From Oscillospiraceae bacterium (GTDB taxonomy: Bacteria > Bacillota > Clostridia > Oscillospirales > Oscillospiraceae), in NCBI GenBank assembly GCA_017440525.1, contig JAFSHB010000071.1:1-33561 (forward strand): a stretch of 33,561 bases of DNA, in the 5' to 3' direction. The notes beneath the pieces are model-generated. The model searched no databases and had not been told where the DNA came from. It saw only the letters and a list, made by a program, of their open reading frames with translations. The translations under genes were made by a program, and so were the position numbers. Of the stretch, positions 14,512 to 22,141 are shown piece after piece. Each line of letters begins with the position of its first letter. Positions within the stretch are counted from its first letter, which is position 1.

Positions 14512-15822
14512 ATGCTTCATGAAAAATTCCATTATCAGACTCTGGAAGAACTGCTGGAAACAGCGAAGCAGGCGGAGGGCAACATCCCTGTGTCGGACAA
14601 CATGGATGTGCTGTTCGAGCCTGTGGACAAAAACGGGATCCATTTTGAGAACCGTTTTGCCATCCAGCCTATGGAGGGCTGCGATGCCGCAGAGGACGGC
14701 ACGCCCGGTGAATTGACCACCCGCCGCTATGACCGCTTCGCAAGGAGCGGTGCAGGCCTGATCTGGGCCGAAGCTGTGGCGATCTTGCCCGAGGGCCGTG
14801 CAAAGCCTCGCCAGCTCCACATGAAGGATGATAACCTCGATGGCTTCAAGCGCATGGTGGAGGACATCAAGGAGACCTCCATGAGAGAACACGGCTTCGC
14901 GCCTGTGGTCATCATGCAGGCGGCGCACTCTGGCCGCTACTCCAACCCTAACGGCTACTCCGAGCCTATCATCGCCTACAACAATCCTCTCTTTGAAAAG
15001 GACAAGCCCATCGACCCTAGCCGCATCATCACCGATGACGAGGTCAAGCGTCTGGAAGAGCGCTACGCATGGGCGGCAAGAAATGCCGAAGCCTGCGGCT
15101 TTGACGGCGTGGATATCAAGAGCTGCCACAGATATCTGCTCAGTGAGTTCCTGTCTGCCTACCATCGTGAAGGTGAATATGGCGGCTGCTTTGAGAACCG
15201 TATCAGACTTCTGCGCAATGCCATCAGGAACGCCATGGATGCCACCGGCAAGGACTTTATCGTCACCTCCCGCCTCAATGTCTACGACGGCTTCCCTTAT
15301 CCCTATGGCTTCGGTGTCAAGGACGGCGAAGGCATCATCCCCGACCTGACCGAAGGCAAGAAGCTGGTGGATATCCTGTGCGACGATCTTGGTGTGCGGA
15401 TGCTGGATATCACCATCGGCAACCCCTATGTCAATCCCCATGTCAACCGTCCTTATGACCGCGGCAACTATGTGCCTGAGGAGCATCCTCTCTTTGGTCT
15501 TGGCCGCATCATGGACTGCGTCACCGAGATCCAGAAGCATCGTCCCGACCTGCTGGTGGTCGGTTCCGGCTTCTCCTACCCCAGACAGTTCTCTGCCCAG
15601 TTGGCTGCCGGTATGATCGAGCGCGGCGGCTGTACTGTAGCAGGCTTTGGCCGTATGGCCTTTGCTTATCCCGATTTCATTCAGGATATCAAGAAGAATG
15701 GCTGTCTCAACAGCAAAAAGTGCTGCGTATCCTGCGGTGAATGCGCCAAGCTCCTGCGTGCAGGACAGGCTTCCGGCTGTGTCGTGCGTGATAATCAATT
15801 GTATCGTCCCCATAAAGACTAA
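14512..15822 (+). CDS. Old Yellow Enzyme-family NADH:flavin oxidoreductase with Fe-S motif
   Basis: FMN-dependent TIM-barrel reductase (436 residues) of the family that includes 2,4-dienoyl-CoA reductase, BaiCD/BaiH and daidzein reductase; such enzymes reduce activated C=C bonds. Recognisable barrel motifs are FAIQPMEGCDA, MQAAHSGRYS, DGVDIKSCHRYLLSEFLS and the C-terminal VVGSGFSYPRQF. The end carries C405-x2-C408-x2-C411-x11-C423, very close to the 4Fe-4S motif of dienoyl-CoA reductases, with extra cysteines at 398, 404. The large FAD/NAD domain that follows in those enzymes (total about 640-670 residues) is absent, so electrons must come from elsewhere. The AAAGGTGG site fits the ATG at 14512. 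It is first of a three-gene operon with 22- and 12-base gaps. Substrate unknown. Confidence 0.9.
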   Translation: MLHEKFHYQTLEELLETAKQAEGNIPVSDNMDVLFEPVDKNGIHFENRFAIQPMEGCDAAEDGTPGELTTRRYDRFARSGAGLIWAEAVAILPEGRAKPRQLHMKDDNLDGFKRMVEDIKETSMREHGFAPVVIMQAAHSGRYSNPNGYSEPIIAYNNPLFEKDKPIDPSRIITDDEVKRLEERYAWAARNAEACGFDGVDIKSCHRYLLSEFLSAYHREGEYGGCFENRIRLLRNAIRNAMDATGKDFIVTSRLNVYDGFPYPYGFGVKDGEGIIPDLTEGKKLVDILCDDLGVRMLDITIGNPYVNPHVNRPYDRGNYVPEEHPLFGLGRIMDCVTEIQKHRPDLLVVGSGFSYPRQFSAQLAAGMIERGGCTVAGFGRMAFAYPDFIQDIKKNGCLNSKKCCVSCGECAKLLRAGQASGCVVRDNQLYRPHKD

Positions 15823-15844
15823 AATAAGAAAGAGGTAATCACTT

Positions 15845-16573
15845 ATGAAGAAAACTGCGATCGTGACCGGCGGTACCGGTGGTATTGGTCTTGCAACTGT
15901 TAAGGAGCTGCTGGGCCGTGGCTTCAATGTTGTCTGCGTGGATCTCAGAGACGATCCCGTCCTGCCCGAAGGCGTGCTGTATGTCAAGGGCTCCGTGGCA
16001 GATGCCGCTGACCGTCAGAAGGTCCTCGATGAGGCTGTCAAGGCTTTCGGCAATGTCCATGTCCTGGTCAATGTGGCAGGTGTCGCACCCCGTGTCCGCC
16101 GCGACCTGCTGGAGATGACCGAAGAGAGCTATGACTTCGTTATGGATATCAACACCAAGGGCCTGCTGTTCCTGAGCCAGCTGCTGGCCAATCACATGGT
16201 CGCCCACGGTGAGCCCGGCTGCGCCATGGTCAACATCTCTTCCATGTCTGCCTACACCTCCTCTGTCAGCCGTGGTGAGTACTGCATCTCCAAGGCAGGT
16301 GTCTCCATGATCACCAAGCTGTTCGCCGACCGTCTGGCTGAGTACGGCATCACCGTCAATGAGATCCGTCCCGGTATCATCCATACCGGCATGACCGAGA
16401 CCGTCAAGGCCAAGTACGACGCTTTGATCGACGGCGGCCTGCTCCCCATCAAGCGCTGGGGCGAGCCCGAAGATATCGCAAAGGCTGTGGCAGTGCTCTG
16501 CACCGGCGAGCTGGGCTACACCACCGGTCAGTCCATCGATGTGGACGGCGGCTTCCACATCCAGAGACTGTAA
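15845..16573 (+). CDS. short-chain dehydrogenase/reductase
   Basis: Classical SDR of 242 residues. It has the cofactor loop TGGTGGIG (residues 8-15), D33 after the second strand (favouring NADH over NADPH), NVAG at 76-79 in place of the usual NNAG, N103, S133, and the catalytic pair Y146/K150 in YCISK. The C-terminal motif DVDGGFHIQRL matches FabG-like 3-oxoacyl reductases, but a role in fatty-acid synthesis is unlikely given the neighbours. It probably reduces a ketone or oxidises an alcohol in the same pathway as the flanking Old Yellow Enzyme and flavoprotein genes. The GAGG site fits the ATG at 15845; the next gene starts 12 bases after its stop. Confidence 0.93.
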   Translation: MKKTAIVTGGTGGIGLATVKELLGRGFNVVCVDLRDDPVLPEGVLYVKGSVADAADRQKVLDEAVKAFGNVHVLVNVAGVAPRVRRDLLEMTEESYDFVMDINTKGLLFLSQLLANHMVAHGEPGCAMVNISSMSAYTSSVSRGEYCISKAGVSMITKLFADRLAEYGITVNEIRPGIIHTGMTETVKAKYDALIDGGLLPIKRWGEPEDIAKAVAVLCTGELGYTTGQSIDVDGGFHIQRL

Positions 16574-16585
16574 GAGGAGATCGAG

Positions 16586-18511
16586 ATGGATACTTTGAAA
16601 GTTCTGAATAAGTGTATTCCCGTCTACCGCTGCGGCGCGCTGGTCATCGGTACCGGCTGTGCCGGCTACAATGCGGCTGACTGGCTGTATGACATGGGCT
16701 ATGAGGATGTCCTCATGGTCACGGAGGGCACCTACATGGGCACCTCCCGCAACACCGGCTCCGACAAGCAGACCTATTACAAGCTGGCTCTGCAGTCCGG
16801 GGAGCCCGACAGTGTTACCGATATGGCCAAGGCTCTGGCTGCCGGTATCTCCGTCAACGGTGATACTGCCTATGTGGAAGCTGTCAACTCCATGCGTTCT
16901 TTCATGAAGCTGGTCAATCTGAATGTCCCGTTCCCCACCAATGAGTTCGGTGAGTTCGTGGGCTATCAGACCGACCATACCACCACTAAGCGCGCCACCT
17001 CCTGCGGCCCTCTGACCTCCAAGTTTATGACTGAGGCCCTGCAGAAGCAGGTCGAGAAGAAGAACATCCCTGTGGTGGATGATACCATCATCGTGGAGAT
17101 CTTGAAGAATGAAAAGGGTGTCGTGGGCGCTGTGGGCCTCAACACCAAGGATAATGCAGGTCCCAACAAGGGCTTCTGCCTGTTCGTCACGAGCAATATC
17201 ATCGCCGCTACCGGCGGTCCTGCCGCGGTCTACAGCAATTCCGTCTATCCGCCCTCCCAGACCGGTATGACCGGTATGTTCATCGATGCGGGTGCCCGTT
17301 GCGTCAACCTGCAGGAGTGGCAGTACGGCATCGCTTCCGTGGACTTCCGCTGGAACTTGTCCGGCACCTATCAGCAGGTCCTGCCCAAGTATGTCTCCAT
17401 CGACGAGAACGGTGTGGAGCGTGAGTTCCTGCGCGACTACTTCGATACCCCCGAGGAGTTCCTGGATCTGGTCTTCCTCAAGGGCTATCAGTGGCCCTTC
17501 GACTGCGCCAAGATCGATGGATCTTCTCTGATCGACCTGCTGGTCTACCACGAGGAAGTGGAGCTGGGCAGAAAAGTCTACATGGATTTCCGCACAGATC
17601 CCACCGGTCTGGAGAACGGCTTTGACAAGCTCTCCAAGGAGACCTACGACTATCTGGCGAACTCCGAGGCTTTGATGAGCCTTCCTATCAAGCGTTTGGA
17701 GAAGATGAATCCCGCCGCCATCGAGCTGTACCGCAGCCATGGCATTGACCTGTACACAGAGCTCCTGCGCATCACGGTCGCCGCGCAGCACAACAACGGC
17801 GGCGCCGCTGTCGATGTCAACTGGCAGACCGATATCCCCGGTCTGTATGTGGTCGGTGAAGCCGCCGGTACCTTCGGTGTCTACCGTCCCGGCGGCAGTG
17901 CGCTGAACTCCACGCAGGTCGGTTCTCTCCGCGCCGCTGAGCATATCCGTTATGCAGGCCGCAAGGATGTGGCTCCCGATGACGAGGTGATCGGTGCCAT
18001 CACCGTGACCAAGGCATATCTGGAAGATGGCGATACCTGCCCCTGTGCGGCAGATCTCCTCAAGCAGGCCCAGAGCATGAACTGGGATATGAGCTGCTGC
18101 GGTGCCCACATCCGTGACTGCAAGCCTCTGGCTGAGCTCAAGACCAAGGCCGAGGGGATCCTGGAGAAGATGGCCGCCTGTGCCGCCTCCGTGCCTGCGG
18201 AGCTTTTGGGTGCATGGCTCAAGGCAAGAGACATGCTGGTGACCCAGATCGCTATGGCCGATTCCATGATCCTGGCCGGTACAGAGATCGGTTCCCGCGG
18301 CGGCGCTGCCTTTAGCAAGATGCCTCTGGAGTTTGACTCTACCGCCGATCTGCGTAAGATCTTCAAGGGCAGGAACGAAGCCTTTGACAATAAGCTCCTG
18401 TACTACAAGAAGGGCGCTCCCTGCTGGTTCGAGGATGCCCGTCCCATGCCTGAGAGCAAGGATTGGTTCGAGACCGCCTGGGCCAAGTACAAAGAGCGCA
18501 GAAGCATCTGA
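16586..18511 (+). CDS. FAD flavoprotein of the fumarate reductase/succinate dehydrogenase family
   Basis: FAD-binding oxidoreductase of 641 residues. It has the dinucleotide loop GTGCAG (residues 22-27), the capping-domain region rich in aromatic residues, the family block AAQHNNGGAAVD (about 400-411) and the second FAD contact IPGLYVVGEAAGTFG. A helical C-terminal domain from about residue 470 and a GSRGGAAF element parallel those of FrdA/SdhA and L-aspartate oxidase. No iron-sulfur or membrane-anchor subunit gene is beside it and there is no Tat or Sec signal, so it looks like a stand-alone cytoplasmic reductase or dehydrogenase. Operon partners suggest a C=C or C-O reduction step; the substrate is unknown. 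A GAGGAG site precedes the ATG. A 16-17-bp terminator hairpin follows. Confidence 0.9.
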   Translation: MDTLKVLNKCIPVYRCGALVIGTGCAGYNAADWLYDMGYEDVLMVTEGTYMGTSRNTGSDKQTYYKLALQSGEPDSVTDMAKALAAGISVNGDTAYVEAVNSMRSFMKLVNLNVPFPTNEFGEFVGYQTDHTTTKRATSCGPLTSKFMTEALQKQVEKKNIPVVDDTIIVEILKNEKGVVGAVGLNTKDNAGPNKGFCLFVTSNIIAATGGPAAVYSNSVYPPSQTGMTGMFIDAGARCVNLQEWQYGIASVDFRWNLSGTYQQVLPKYVSIDENGVEREFLRDYFDTPEEFLDLVFLKGYQWPFDCAKIDGSSLIDLLVYHEEVELGRKVYMDFRTDPTGLENGFDKLSKETYDYLANSEALMSLPIKRLEKMNPAAIELYRSHGIDLYTELLRITVAAQHNNGGAAVDVNWQTDIPGLYVVGEAAGTFGVYRPGGSALNSTQVGSLRAAEHIRYAGRKDVAPDDEVIGAITVTKAYLEDGDTCPCAADLLKQAQSMNWDMSCCGAHIRDCKPLAELKTKAEGILEKMAACAASVPAELLGAWLKARDMLVTQIAMADSMILAGTEIGSRGGAAFSKMPLEFDSTADLRKIFKGRNEAFDNKLLYYKKGAPCWFEDARPMPESKDWFETAWAKYKERRSI

Positions 18512-18517
18512 AAATAG

Positions 18518-18558
18518 TAAAAGATGTCAGTATGTGTATGGCATACTGACATCTTTTA
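18518..18558. terminator. terminator hairpin after the reductase operon
   Basis: A perfect 17-bp stem (18518-18534 with 18542-18558), loop TGTATGG; the left arm is A-rich and the right arm ends in TTTT, with another T-run at 18563-18568. Confidence 0.8.
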
Positions 18559-18569
18559 AGATGTTTTTA

Positions 18570-18598
18570 TTGACTTCTCCGGCTCCTTTTGATATTAT
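18570..18598 (+). promoter_or_regulatory. sigma-A-type promoter of the TIM-barrel isomerase gene
   Basis: TTGACT (18570-18575), a 17-base spacer, TATTAT (18593-18598). It lies between the upstream terminator and the start at 18634. Confidence 0.75.
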
Positions 18599-18633
18599 CA
18601 CCACGAAGAATGAAAACCTCTGGAGGTATCACT

Positions 18634-19383
18634 ATGAAAACAGGTTTGTGTTCCGTCAGCTTCCGGAAGCTGACGGTGGAAGAGATCATTGCGGCTGTCA
18701 AGGATGCCGGTCTTGACGGTATCGAGTGGGGCGGCGATGTCCATGTTCCTCACGGCGATGTGGAAAAGGCCAGATATGTGGCGAAGCTGATGAAGGAGGC
18801 AGGCCTTGAGACGCTGTCCTATGGTACATACTACTATTCCGGCGACCACGCTGTGGAAGATTTTAAGGGCGTCATCGACTGCGCTCTGGCGCTCGGCACC
18901 AAGATCCTCCGTGTCTGGGCAGGCTCCAAGACGCTGACAGAAGTGACCGACGAGTACCGCGCAAAGATCATTGCCGATACCAAGGCCCTGTGCGAGATGG
19001 CAAAGCCCCATGGTCTGACCGTTGCCTATGAGTACCACGGCTGGACCCTGACTGAGACGCTGGAGAGCGCCGTGCAGGCTTACGCTGAGGTGGGCGAAGA
19101 GAACATGAAGATGTACTGGCAGCCCAGCATCTTCAAGAGCGATGAGGAGAATATGGAAGCACTGAAGGCTATGCTGCCGTCCTGCTGCAACCTCCATATG
19201 TTCCATTGGGATGCCGAATATCACCGCTATGCGCTGGAAGAAGGCGCCGATGTGGTGAAGCAGTATCTGGATCTGGCAAAGACCTCCCCCAACATCTACG
19301 GTGTTATGCTGGAGTTCATCAAGGATGATTCCCTTGAGCAGATGAAGGCAGATGCCGCGGTCCTCAACAAGCTGGCAAAATAA
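18634..19383 (+). CDS. sugar phosphate isomerase/epimerase-like TIM barrel
   Basis: A 249-residue protein of the AP-endonuclease-2/xylose-isomerase-like superfamily, which covers sugar and inosose isomerases, epimerases and dehydratases. It shows the typical opening LCSVSFRKLTVEEIIAAVKD, the DGIEWGGDVH end of strand two, and candidate metal or acid-base residues E133 and H135 (VAYEYHG), H188/H191 and E227 (VMLEF). No signal peptide. I place the start at ATG 18634, eight bases after TGGAGG; the frame is open upstream but lacks a ribosome site. It has its own promoter, so a functional tie to the upstream reductase operon is plausible but not proven. A strong terminator follows. Specific substrate cannot be assigned. 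Confidence 0.87.
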   Translation: MKTGLCSVSFRKLTVEEIIAAVKDAGLDGIEWGGDVHVPHGDVEKARYVAKLMKEAGLETLSYGTYYYSGDHAVEDFKGVIDCALALGTKILRVWAGSKTLTEVTDEYRAKIIADTKALCEMAKPHGLTVAYEYHGWTLTETLESAVQAYAEVGEENMKMYWQPSIFKSDEENMEALKAMLPSCCNLHMFHWDAEYHRYALEEGADVVKQYLDLAKTSPNIYGVMLEFIKDDSLEQMKADAAVLNKLAK

Positions 19384-19390
19384 AGACACA

Positions 19391-19423
19391 AACTCCCTCG
19401 TGCACAGCACGAGGGAGTTTTTT
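19391..19423. terminator. terminator between convergent genes
   Basis: A perfect 13-bp stem (19391-19403 with 19407-19419), loop ACA, followed by TTTT on the plus strand. It ends the isomerase gene and probably also the minus-strand gene, which stops at 19428, although the T-run is weaker on that side. Confidence 0.88.
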
Positions 19424-19427
19424 GCTG

Positions 19428-20489
19428 TCACAGCTCGATATGGGACAGGAGATATTCCACAGCGACACTTTTGGCGCATAGATAGCGCGCTTTTTTGATT
19501 CGGGACAGCAGCCACTTGTCGCGGCCGTCGTAAAGTGCCTCCGGCAGGCTCTCAGGGACACGACCCTTTCGGATCCGCTCAGAGAGCTTCCAAGCATCTT
19601 TATCGGCTATGTCATGGTCCAGAAGATACTGAAGCACATCGTCCCGGAAGCAGATCAGTTCATGAGGCGCGTAGCCAAGCTTCTCAAGCATGAAGTGAGC
19701 ATCCTCATCCCAGACGCCGATACCGTGGACCAGTCCGAACAGGGCCACCAGATCGGCAAAGCTGCCGGGCTCAGGGAGGGGCGGTTCGTGTTTGCTGTCT
19801 TCATGGAGCAGCGCCCGCCACTTTGCTTTTGCGTCCTCCAGAGAAGTTGCGGTCGGCGCGCTGTCCCTTTCCAGTGCGATGCAGAAATGACCGAAGCAGA
19901 GTATGTCGGGATCGTCTTTGTCCGGATGATCGACCGTTGCTTCTTCATCAAAGGTTATGATCCAGTGCTGATCCAGCGCATCCAGAAGCGACTGCCGCGT
20001 CTGTTCCGGGAATGTGATGAGAAAGCCGGGCTCATGGGGCGGATAGCCCCAGTAAGTCCTCCATGGGATGTCGTGCCCATCGCCGGACATCAGTGTGCCG
20101 TCGTCGATACAATGGCTGTGCGGCAGGTCGAAGCCGTCTGTGGTATCGAAGCGCCAATACACGCTATGGCACTTGGGGCAGCGGTAGTGCGGCTGCAAAG
20201 GACACCCCCTGGTGATCCCCAGCAGATATAGAAGAAAACTGGACGCTTCCGTGCCTGCGATGCGGTAAGGGATCGCATTCTCCTTTGCCCACAGAGTCAG
20301 GTCGTGCAGTGCGGCAAGATGCAAGGCAAGGCTGCTCTGCTCCATTGCATGGAGCTCCTGCTCCATACGCATCTTGATGAGGTCATCGGGCGCTGGTCCG
20401 AAAAGTTCTGTTAAGGCTGCTCTCAGTGCTTCGAGCAGGGCTCCTTCGATCTGCTGTTTGGAAAGAGCTCCGTATCGCCATTGGATCAT
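19428..20489 (-). CDS. PolC-derived protein lacking catalytic aspartates, co-oriented with dnaA
   Basis: A 353-residue protein that I recognise as a shortened relative of the alpha subunit PolC. Ordered matches to PolC are: ASSFLLYLLGITRGCPLQPH (PolC [21 protein letters not shown]), CPKC, then GFDLPHSHC and DGHDIPWRTYWG (PolC GFDLPDKNCP, DGHDIPFETFLG), and later SFADLVALFGLVHGIGVW, ICFRDDVLQYLL and ERIRKGR (PolC ELVQISGLSHGTDVW, CRDDIMVYL, ESVRKGK). Where PolC has its catalytic PDIDLNFSG this protein reads EPGFLITFPEQ, so both aspartates are gone, and the fourth zinc cysteine is missing. The exonuclease, fingers and C-terminal parts are absent. The start at 20489 follows AAGGAGG; 54 bases separate it from dnaA. 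The frame is intact, so it is probably a functioning, non-polymerase protein. Confidence 0.75.
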   Translation of the reverse strand: MIQWRYGALSKQQIEGALLEALRAALTELFGPAPDDLIKMRMEQELHAMEQSSLALHLAALHDLTLWAKENAIPYRIAGTEASSFLLYLLGITRGCPLQPHYRCPKCHSVYWRFDTTDGFDLPHSHCIDDGTLMSGDGHDIPWRTYWGYPPHEPGFLITFPEQTRQSLLDALDQHWIITFDEEATVDHPDKDDPDILCFGHFCIALERDSAPTATSLEDAKAKWRALLHEDSKHEPPLPEPGSFADLVALFGLVHGIGVWDEDAHFMLEKLGYAPHELICFRDDVLQYLLDHDIADKDAWKLSERIRKGRVPESLPEALYDGRDKWLLSRIKKARYLCAKSVAVEYLLSHIEL

Positions 20490-20543
20490 GTTCGTATCGT
20501 CCTCCTTTTCATATCCTATCGTGATCGCGATCATAGCATCTCT

Positions 20544-21851
20544 TTATTCCTGGAGCTGCTTCGACAGTTCCTCCATGATCTTGCAGAGCCTGGGGTCTTT
20601 GGACTGTAAAAGATCCTGGATCTTTTCGATGCCGTGCAGGACGGTGGCATGGTGCCGCCCGAAGGTCTGACCGATCTTGGGGAGGGGGAGACCTGCGGCT
20701 GTCCTTGCCAGATACATGGATATCTGCCGCGCTTCCGCAACGACCATATTGCGCTGTGGCCCCAAAAGCTGTGTGCGGTCGAGGCCGTAATAACGGCTCA
20801 CCGTATCGATGATGCGGTCCGCGCAGATCGTAAGGGTCGGTGCTTCCATACAGAGGTCTTCGATGGCCTTTTCCACATTCTCCTTTGTCAGGGCCATATC
20901 GTCCAGATCGCGGAGGGCGCGGATCTTTTTCAGCGCGCCTTCGATCTGACGCACATTGTCTGTCAGCCGCGAGGCCAGGAGCTCCAGCACCTCCTCAGAG
21001 AAATGCAGGCCCAATGCCGCGGCCTTGGATCGAAGGATCAAAAGCCGTGTCTCACGGTCAGGCGGTACGATGCCTACCATGATGCCTTCTCCGAACCGGC
21101 TCTTCAGCCTCTCCTCCAGCGTGGTCATATCACCGGGGCGTCGGTCGGCGGCCAGTACGATCTGCCTGTGGTGTTCGTGCAGCTCATTGAAAGTGTGGAA
21201 GAATTCTTCCTGTGTTGCCTCTTTTCCTGCGATGAATTGGATATCATCCATCAGAAGCACATCTGCGGTGCGGTATTTTTCACGGAAGGCAGTTGTGTTT
21301 CGGTCTCGGATCGCTTCGACCAGCTCGTGGGTGAACTGCTCACATTTGACATAGACCACCTGGAGCTGCGGCTGTCGGGCGCAGATCTCGTTGGCGATCG
21401 CATACAGCAGGTGGGTCTTACCAACACCGGGAGGACCGTAGAAAAACAGAGGATCGTAGATGCTCTGTCCCGGCTCATGTGCCACAGCTGTGGCGACCTT
21501 CAAAGCTACCTGATTGGAGGAGCCTGCGATGTAATTGTCCAATGTGAACTGTGGGCAGGAGGGAAAAGACGGGCGCTGTGGATCTTTGTCCCAGTGAGGC
21601 TTGTCTCCCGGATCGCTCCGCAGCACAGGCTCTACGGTCTGGCCGAGCTGCCGCAGTGCCTGGCGGATATGCTCGATATAATGCTTTTCGATGACCTGCT
21701 GACGGAAGTCTGTAGGAACATATAGGATCAGCTGTGTCTCGGTCAGGTCGATCGCCTTGGTGTCGTCGAACCATGTCTGTACGAGCACATCGCCCAGCAG
21801 AAGTTCGAGATGTTCCAAGACCTTAGCCCAGATATGATCGGCGCTGTACAT
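20544..21851 (-). CDS. dnaA: DnaA-family replication initiator (unusual recognition loop)
   Basis: A 435-residue AAA+ protein with the full DnaA layout: domain I (1-80, IWAKVLEHLELLLG and WFDDTKAI), linker to about 110, AAA+ domain with FTLDNYIAGSSNQVA, Walker A GPPGVGKTHLL, Walker B VLLMDDIQFIAGKEATQEEFFH, sensor I and the TTLEERLKSRFGEG arginine-finger block, sensor II RQIEGAL, and DNA-binding domain IV (about 335-435). The DnaA signature is changed: residues 397-404 read FGRHHATV where the family has FGGRDHTTV, so one glycine is missing, Asp is His, and one Thr is Ala. The ribosome site AAAGGAGG precedes the ATG. No dnaN is adjacent; the PolC-derived gene follows instead. It could be the sole initiator or a paralogue. 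Confidence 0.92.
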   Translation of the reverse strand: MYSADHIWAKVLEHLELLLGDVLVQTWFDDTKAIDLTETQLILYVPTDFRQQVIEKHYIEHIRQALRQLGQTVEPVLRSDPGDKPHWDKDPQRPSFPSCPQFTLDNYIAGSSNQVALKVATAVAHEPGQSIYDPLFFYGPPGVGKTHLLYAIANEICARQPQLQVVYVKCEQFTHELVEAIRDRNTTAFREKYRTADVLLMDDIQFIAGKEATQEEFFHTFNELHEHHRQIVLAADRRPGDMTTLEERLKSRFGEGIMVGIVPPDRETRLLILRSKAAALGLHFSEEVLELLASRLTDNVRQIEGALKKIRALRDLDDMALTKENVEKAIEDLCMEAPTLTICADRIIDTVSRYYGLDRTQLLGPQRNMVVAEARQISMYLARTAAGLPLPKIGQTFGRHHATVLHGIEKIQDLLQSKDPRLCKIMEELSKQLQE

Positions 21852-21889
21852 GGCATGGTCGCCTCCTTTAGAGATAGGGTGGGAGCCCC

Positions 21890-21918
21890 ATTATAGCGGC
21901 AGTTCTTTTGGAACGCAA
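21890..21918 (-). promoter_or_regulatory. sigma-A-type promoter of dnaA
   Basis: On the minus strand TTGCGT (21918-21913), a 17-base spacer, then consensus TATAAT (21895-21890). The leader to the ATG at 21851 is about 30 bases. No TTATCCACA-type DnaA box is recognisable between dnaA and sigK. Confidence 0.75.
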
Positions 21919-22113
21919 TGGTAAAAACGGAGAAAATATTTTTTCGTAGGATGTCACAATGCATGATCTGCATATGCTCCGATCGAACAGCTGTAAAGTC
22001 GAAAACAAAGAGAAAAACTTACCGATCTTTGGAAAAGACCAGTTAAAATGTGATGAAATAGTGCTGAATTTAGGAAACTATGTAAACCGAGGCAAGTGGA
22101 CAAAATGTATGCT

Positions 22114-22121
22114 CATACAGT
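22114..22121 (+). promoter_or_regulatory. candidate sporulation-type -10 element of sigK
   Basis: CATACAGT followed by A fits both the sigma-E -10 (CATACAnT) and the sigma-K -10 (CATAnnnTA) of Bacillus. It would start transcription just before the GGAGGTGATC ribosome site. A good -35 is not seen. TGGACAAA at about 22097-22104 resembles part of a SpoIIID site. Confidence 0.4.
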
Positions 22122-22141
22122 ATCACCATGGAGGTGATCAT

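Noticed and set aside
14419-15987. A 522-codon minus-strand frame opposite the Old Yellow Enzyme gene
   Set aside because: Complementary reading of a conserved enzyme gene; composition is typical of an antisense artefact.
15839-18109. A 756-codon minus-strand frame over the SDR and flavoprotein genes
   Set aside because: Antisense shadow of two well-supported enzymes; no ribosome site or domain.
21959-22141. In-frame extension of sigK upstream of 22142
   Set aside because: It has no ribosome site, would precede the hydrophobic pro-sequence with unrelated residues, and covers the promoter area.
21852-22141. Possible origin of replication between dnaA and sigK
   Set aside because: No recognisable TTATCCACA-type boxes and no pronounced AT-rich unwinding block; the gap is explained by two divergent promoters.
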